A DNA stretch of 64,000 nucleotides. It comes from Datura wrightii. Lineage: Eukaryota; Streptophyta; Magnoliopsida; Solanales; Solanaceae. Below the pieces are notes generated by a model. The model was not told where the DNA came from, did not search any database, and saw nothing but the letters and a program-made list of their open reading frames with translations. Of this stretch, positions 60,077 to 64,000 are shown piece after piece. The DNA lies in assembly GCA_035772735.1 (NCBI GenBank), contig JASDFA010000007.1, forward strand, positions 81,293,501 to 81,357,500, in the 5' to 3' direction. The first letter of the stretch is position 1, and every line of letters begins with the position of its first letter. The position numbers were made by a program, and so were the translations under genes.

Positions 60077-60325
60077 CTCCCTCCATCCATTTTTACATGT
60101 TTAGTATTGTCTTGACACACTCCTTAAGAAATAATAAATAGAATGTCAATTTTACTATATTACCATTAACTATAATAAATTTAATATTTTGAAAAATGAC
60201 TATAGTTAATAATAAGAGTAAAATATGAACCAAGTGATAAATTATCCTTTGATTTTCTAGATTAGATAAGTAAAAATAGATATTTATTTTTAGTACAGTG
60301 AATACGTAAAAATGGACGGAGGGAG
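60077..60325. mobile_element. Stowaway-like MITE
   Basis: 249 bp with inverted ends CTCCCTCCATCCATTTTTAC and its complement ending GGACGGAGGGAG, flanked by TA on both sides. The CTCCCTCC terminal word and TA target are diagnostic of Stowaway (Tc1/mariner-derived) MITEs. It lies about 1 kb upstream of the LHP1 start codon. Confidence 0.88.
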
Positions 60326-60354
60326 TAATTTCTAATAATTTTATGCACAGACTT

Positions 60355-60876
60355 AGGATGTGTTCGGTATGGAGAAAAATATTTTTTAGAAAGTGTTTTT
60401 ATATTTTCTTGTGTTCGGTTAGTTAAAAATTTTGAAAAATATATTCTTTAGAAAAACAAGCTCCTTCAAGATAAGGAAAATAACTTCCCTAATTAAAATA
60501 AGAAAAACAAGTCACATTATCTCTTACTACCCTCACAAATATCCACCACACTCACCCACCCCTACTCACCCCACACTCCAACCTCCACCTCCACCCCACT
60601 CCACTCCAGTGCACCCCTTCCTCCGCCCACCCAACCCAACTCCCAACCCCGCCCAACTGCCCTCAGCCCTGACCAACCAGCACAACCCTTGATCCCCCCT
60701 TATCCACTCATAACACTACCCCACCTTATCCTCATCCTCATAGTCTTATTTTGATTATATAATAATTGATTTTAGGATAATATATTTTAGTTGCATACTA
60801 AACACAAAAAAATAATAAAGAAACAACTTACTTTTTTTTTCATGAAAAACATTTTTCGTCGTACCAAACACAACCT
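60355..60876. mobile_element. MITE-like element with GTGTTCGGTA ends
   Basis: The ends AGGATGTGTTCGGTA and TACCAAACACAACCT form a 15-base imperfect inverted repeat around about 520 bp. The interior has a C-rich stretch at 60540-60715. No target duplication could be confirmed, so the exact class (perhaps hAT-derived) is open. Confidence 0.6.
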
Positions 60877-61365
60877 TGATAAGATAACAGTCCCACTGCA
60901 TTTAGGAAGTGATCTGAAAAGCTCTAATCACTTTATTAAATGTTAATCTTCAATAAAAGATCACTATATGTATTGTAAAGACGTTCACACCTTAAAAAGA
61001 ACATCCCAAACTAGCGTTTACACTAGCATTTTCAATTTTTTGTTAAATTCAAGTATTTACTTTTTAAGAATTTGCATGAATAATGATAAATAATACAAAG
61101 AGTGACAAAAATAAATGTAAGTCGTAAGTCGTAACAACGTCCATTTTGCATTAATAGAAATTTAAGAAAATATCTAAAATATTTTTTAAGAAAGTAAGAC
61201 TTGTATTAATTGTGGTTGGTAAAGCAGATTCACCCCCTTATTCTCTCCTGGATTTGAAAAAATTGTCCTTAACAAAGGAGTACAAAAGTTGAACCTATCT
61301 GTCAAAAAAGGACTTAATTATCTTTTCTTCTTATCACTGTCTGGAGAAAACAGTCAGTGACAGAG
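60877..61365 (+). promoter_or_regulatory. LHP1 proximal upstream region and 5' leader
   Basis: 489 bp, AT-rich, between the MITE-like element and the LHP1 start codon. The transcription start and a TATA box cannot be fixed from sequence alone. Confidence 0.4.
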
Positions 61366-63001
61366 ATGAAAGGAGGGAAAAAGAAGAATCCCGGGTTGCC
61401 ATCAGGTACAGAGACGCCACCTTCTGACGCTGTTGCCGGCGACATAGACAATGGTGTCAGTTCTGAGCAGCCTTCTGAAGTTGAGGAGCAAGAAAGAGAT
61501 GGGGGTGCTGAAGGGGCTGGCGAGGAAGAAGGGGATATCGGAGAGGAAGATGATGAAGACGTGGGAAAGAACTATGAAGAGCAAATCCAAGAGGGATTGG
61601 CTGATGCTGAAAAACCCAAACTCGCTGAAGGGTTTTATGAGATTGAGGCCGTAAGAAGAAAGAGGATTCGAAAGGTCAGTTTCGTTGGTTTGATTATTAA
61701 AGTATTTTCTGATTGAACTACATGGTATTCCAGCCAGCCAGCTTGGGCATAAATTGTTTCATGTGAAGCATTTTTCTTCTTTTTTCTCCTTTTCTTTATT
61801 ACCTTTTTTATCCTGATTTTGTAACTTCAATTTTGATGTGGTTTTTATGGATTCGCGAATCTTGAAAATGCTGGAAACAAAGGGCAAGGTTCAGTATCTA
61901 ATCAAATGGTAAGTTTACTATATCATATATGTACGAAGTTGTTTACTTTGCTTCCCATTTTCCTTTTTTTGAAATTGTGAAGACAGAAAACCCGTGAATT
62001 TTGGTCGGTTGATGGACAAGATTATGTTTTTTACAGGCGAGGCTGGCCGGAGACTGCAAACACATGGGAACCTGTGGAGAATCTAATGACGTGCTATGAT
62101 GTTATTGATGCATTTGAAGAGAGGTGTTCCTTTTACTTCCACATTATTTGTCCATTACACTTTTACTTGAGTATACTACTTAGCAGACTTGCTTTAATAG
62201 GAGGACGGGATGTTGATTTTTTGGCCTCTTTTTCTTATTTGTTGTGCTTTCTTTTGCCTTTTCAAGCTTGCAGTCAGGAAAACAGCGATCCACACATAAG
62301 CGGAAGCGGAGGCATGGGGTTACTCACACTCAAATCAAAAGAAAGCAGCAGCAGCTACATTCCCCTGCAGATGCTACATATAATGTGCCTGCAGTGAAGG
62401 TTAGGATAATTGAGGAACCTGTGCCTTCACCTCGTTTGGCTAGCTTGAATGTGATTGATCATGCAGATAGTAATGGTAGTGGTTTGAATAGTATCCAAGT
62501 GGACGAAGTGGTGAATGGCAATGATTTGAAGTTGGATTCCTCTGTAAAAGAAATTGAAGAGCAAAACGAACTGCAGTTAAAGCTTAGTGAACTAAAGGGA
62601 GTGATGGCAGCAAAAGAGACCTCTGTGGATAGATCTGGCAATGGCTTGACAAGTGGATTTTCAACAGCCAATGGAACAGAATCACTTCAATCTGGTCGCT
62701 ACACAGGAGCTAAAAGGAGGAAGTCTGCTTCTGTTCGGAGGTTTAAACAGGAAACTACTTCAGGTGTAGTGAATGATCCCCAAAATGCTGTAGCAAATGC
62801 TACTAGTGGCCCTTTGGTTGCATTCATGCCGGAAGGAATTCATGATCATGGATTTGTGGGCAATGCTTTGGGTTGTAATAATAAGCGCGATGACTTCAAA
62901 GATACATGTGCCATAACAGAAATTATCAAGCCCATGAGCTATTCAGCATCTATTATATCAAATGACTTGCAGGATGTGTCTGTGACCTTTCTAGCTAAGA
63001 G
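61366..63001 (+). CDS. LHP1: LHP1, chromodomain Polycomb-group reader, exons 1-4, 3' part beyond the window
   Basis: Proposed exons are 61366-61674, 61883-61908, 62037-62123 and 62267-63001; they keep one frame and give 385 codons plus two bases. Residues 1-85 include a long acidic stretch. Residues about 89-140 are a chromodomain (GFYEIEAVRRKRIRK, GKVQYLIKW, RGWPETANTWEP) with likely aromatic-cage residues Tyr91, Trp112 and Trp115. A basic patch (KRKRRH) and the conserved GAKRRKSASVRRFKQ stretch follow. The last exon seen ends in VTFLAKR, where the chromoshadow domain begins in the family; the rest lies beyond 64000. LHP1 binds H3K27me3 and represses genes with the Polycomb machinery in the nucleus. 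The ATG at 61366 gives the family's basic start; an in-frame GTG precedes it. Arabidopsis LHP1 is about 445 residues, so some 50-60 are missing. Confidence 0.92.
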
Positions 63002-63697
63002 GTCTGTGACTTCTTACCTACTTTCTTGTTTTATTCACATTTATCTTCGTGTCTATTATGTTTCGATGTCACTCAGATGAAAAGAATCTTAGTTTCACCT
63101 TTCGATAGAGTGAAGTTAGAGAACTTCTTTCGAACGAACAAAAGATGTGCTGCAGACTAAATTTTTGTTACTCACTTATCTAACTTACTTCAGTTATTCT
63201 TGGATGTAACTGTTGTCCGGGTGCTATTCGAAAGATTAATTGGCTTTTCTTGATCATAATGTTGCTGTCAGTGTCTCAAGTTTCAAATCGTCTTATCTGG
63301 TGTCTGTTGTCTTTTATTCTATTCCATGGTGATGCAAAGTTTTTTATGTTCTTTTGGAATAGAATATGTCAGTTGGAGTCCAGTGGTTGATCCTAAAGAG
63401 AACTAGGTTTCAAGCTGTGTAGGATGCGGTGAAATCCTTGAACAAAGAAAAAAAAAACAATCTTAGAGGGAGATATTCTGATCAGAAATTCATAGAGGTC
63501 TTTGACTAGAAAAAAAAAAAGAGAAAATGGACTATAATTTATCTATATTGATTTCCTTAGGAGACTTTCTTGGCTTGTTAGGTTTTCAGAGCATTTATCA
63601 TTTACTTAATTAATCCATTTAACCCGGTTAGTTTGAGCTTGTTTTGCTACACTTAGTGATTAAGAAGTGATTTCCCTTTATCAATTGATCATTCCTA
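63002..63697 (+). other. LHP1 intron 4, visible part
   Basis: It starts GTCTGTGACT after the AAGAG exon end. No further exon matching the chromoshadow domain is seen, so the intron probably runs past this point. A-rich runs lie near 63450 and 63510. Confidence 0.6.
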
Positions 63698-64000
63698 GCT
63701 CCACCGCTTGTGGGGGCCCTCGTCAATTTATTTGAGTTTCACTCTTGCGAACGTACTCTCCAGGCAGGATATTTAACATGTTAGCTACAACACTGCATGG
63801 GTAGATATGCACAACACCTAGTATCCGTCGTTTACAGCTAGGACTACTAGGGTATCTAATCCCATTCAGTCCAATAGCTTTCGTCTCTCAGTGTTAGTGT
63901 CGGGCCAGCAGGGTGTTTTAATCGTTGGTGTTCTTTTCAATCTCTACACATTTCACTGCTCCATCGAAAATTCCCTCTATCGTTACCTTACTCCAGCTTG
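63698..64000 (-). pseudogene. Nuclear copy of plastid 16S rRNA gene fragment (NUPT)
   Basis: The minus strand carries the 16S core words GGATTAGATACCC, CCACAAGCGGTGGAGC and GTACGTTCGCAAGAGTGAAAC in the right order and spacing for the central to 3' part of the gene. The last word fits plastid rather than bacterial or plant mitochondrial rRNA. Many positions differ from the conserved sequence by C-to-T or G-to-A, especially at former CpG sites, so it is a decayed nuclear copy, not a working gene. It continues past the right edge. Confidence 0.88.

Noticed and set aside
60432..60692. Pro/Thr-rich open frame of 86 codons
   Set aside because: It lies inside the MITE-like element and arises from a C-rich low-complexity stretch with no recognisable domain.
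60347..60884. 8-bp target duplication that would make the MITE-like element a hAT MITE
   Set aside because: The flanking 8-bp words (ACAGACTT and TGATAAGA) do not match.
61357..61365. Upstream in-frame GTG as the LHP1 start
   Set aside because: Plant nuclear genes rarely start at GTG, and the ATG three codons later gives the family's usual basic N-terminus.
63698..64000. Bacterial contamination or a working rRNA gene at the right edge
   Set aside because: The GTACGTTCGCAAGAGTGAAAC stretch is plastid-like, and many conserved rRNA positions are changed by C-to-T, which fits an old nuclear insertion joined to plant intron sequence.

Overview
The window looks like a gene-poor, retrotransposon-packed stretch of a dicot nuclear genome, most likely Solanaceae. 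This rests on the style of the LTR families, an RTE-type LINE ending in TTG repeats, and the sequence of the one host gene at the right edge. No CRISPR array, operon, tRNA gene or viral genome is visible. About 60 kb is transposable elements inserted into one another. The only recognisable host gene is the 5' part of LHP1 (LIKE HETEROCHROMATIN PROTEIN 1, also TFL2), from 61366 to beyond the right edge.

Layout. 1-11822: a minus-strand Athila-like (Ty3/gypsy) element that carries gag-protease but no visible pol and runs off the left edge. Its 5' LTR is split by a complete second copy of the same family in the opposite orientation (4557-10618, target duplication GGATG). 11823-13915: the end of a Tekay/Del-like LTR. 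13916-14611 and 24115-25516: the right part of a CACTA (En/Spm) transposon; one of its introns holds a full minus-strand Tekay-like chromovirus (14612-24114). 25517-26657: the distal part of another Tekay-like LTR, into which the CACTA inserted. 27311-43377: a second minus-strand Athila-like element (duplication GATGC) with gag, protease and a third ORF but no visible pol. It contains a solo Tekay-like LTR (31966-36854, GCAAT), which is itself split by another LTR-like insert (about 33433-35994). 45720-59946: an RTE-type LINE in three pieces, split by a plus-strand Tekay-like chromovirus (47896-58225, TTATC) and by a solo Athila-like LTR (58345-59767, ACCAT). The chromovirus carries its own solo-LTR insert (49482-51069, GAGAG).

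60077-60876 holds a Stowaway-like MITE and a second MITE-like element in the LHP1 upstream region. LHP1 exons 1-4 lie at 61366-63001. A piece of plastid 16S rRNA gene, decayed by C-to-T transitions, sits beyond exon 4 at 63698-64000, probably in an intron.

Almost all element coding sequence is broken. Nearly every nonsense codon that can be checked against a sister copy is a C-to-T change (or G-to-A on the other strand), as expected from deamination of methylated cytosine. The most interesting points are: two Athila-like families without pol that share conserved non-coding blocks, one with an extra ORF; short motif clusters shared between otherwise different LTR families; and the head-to-head pair of related elements at the left edge.
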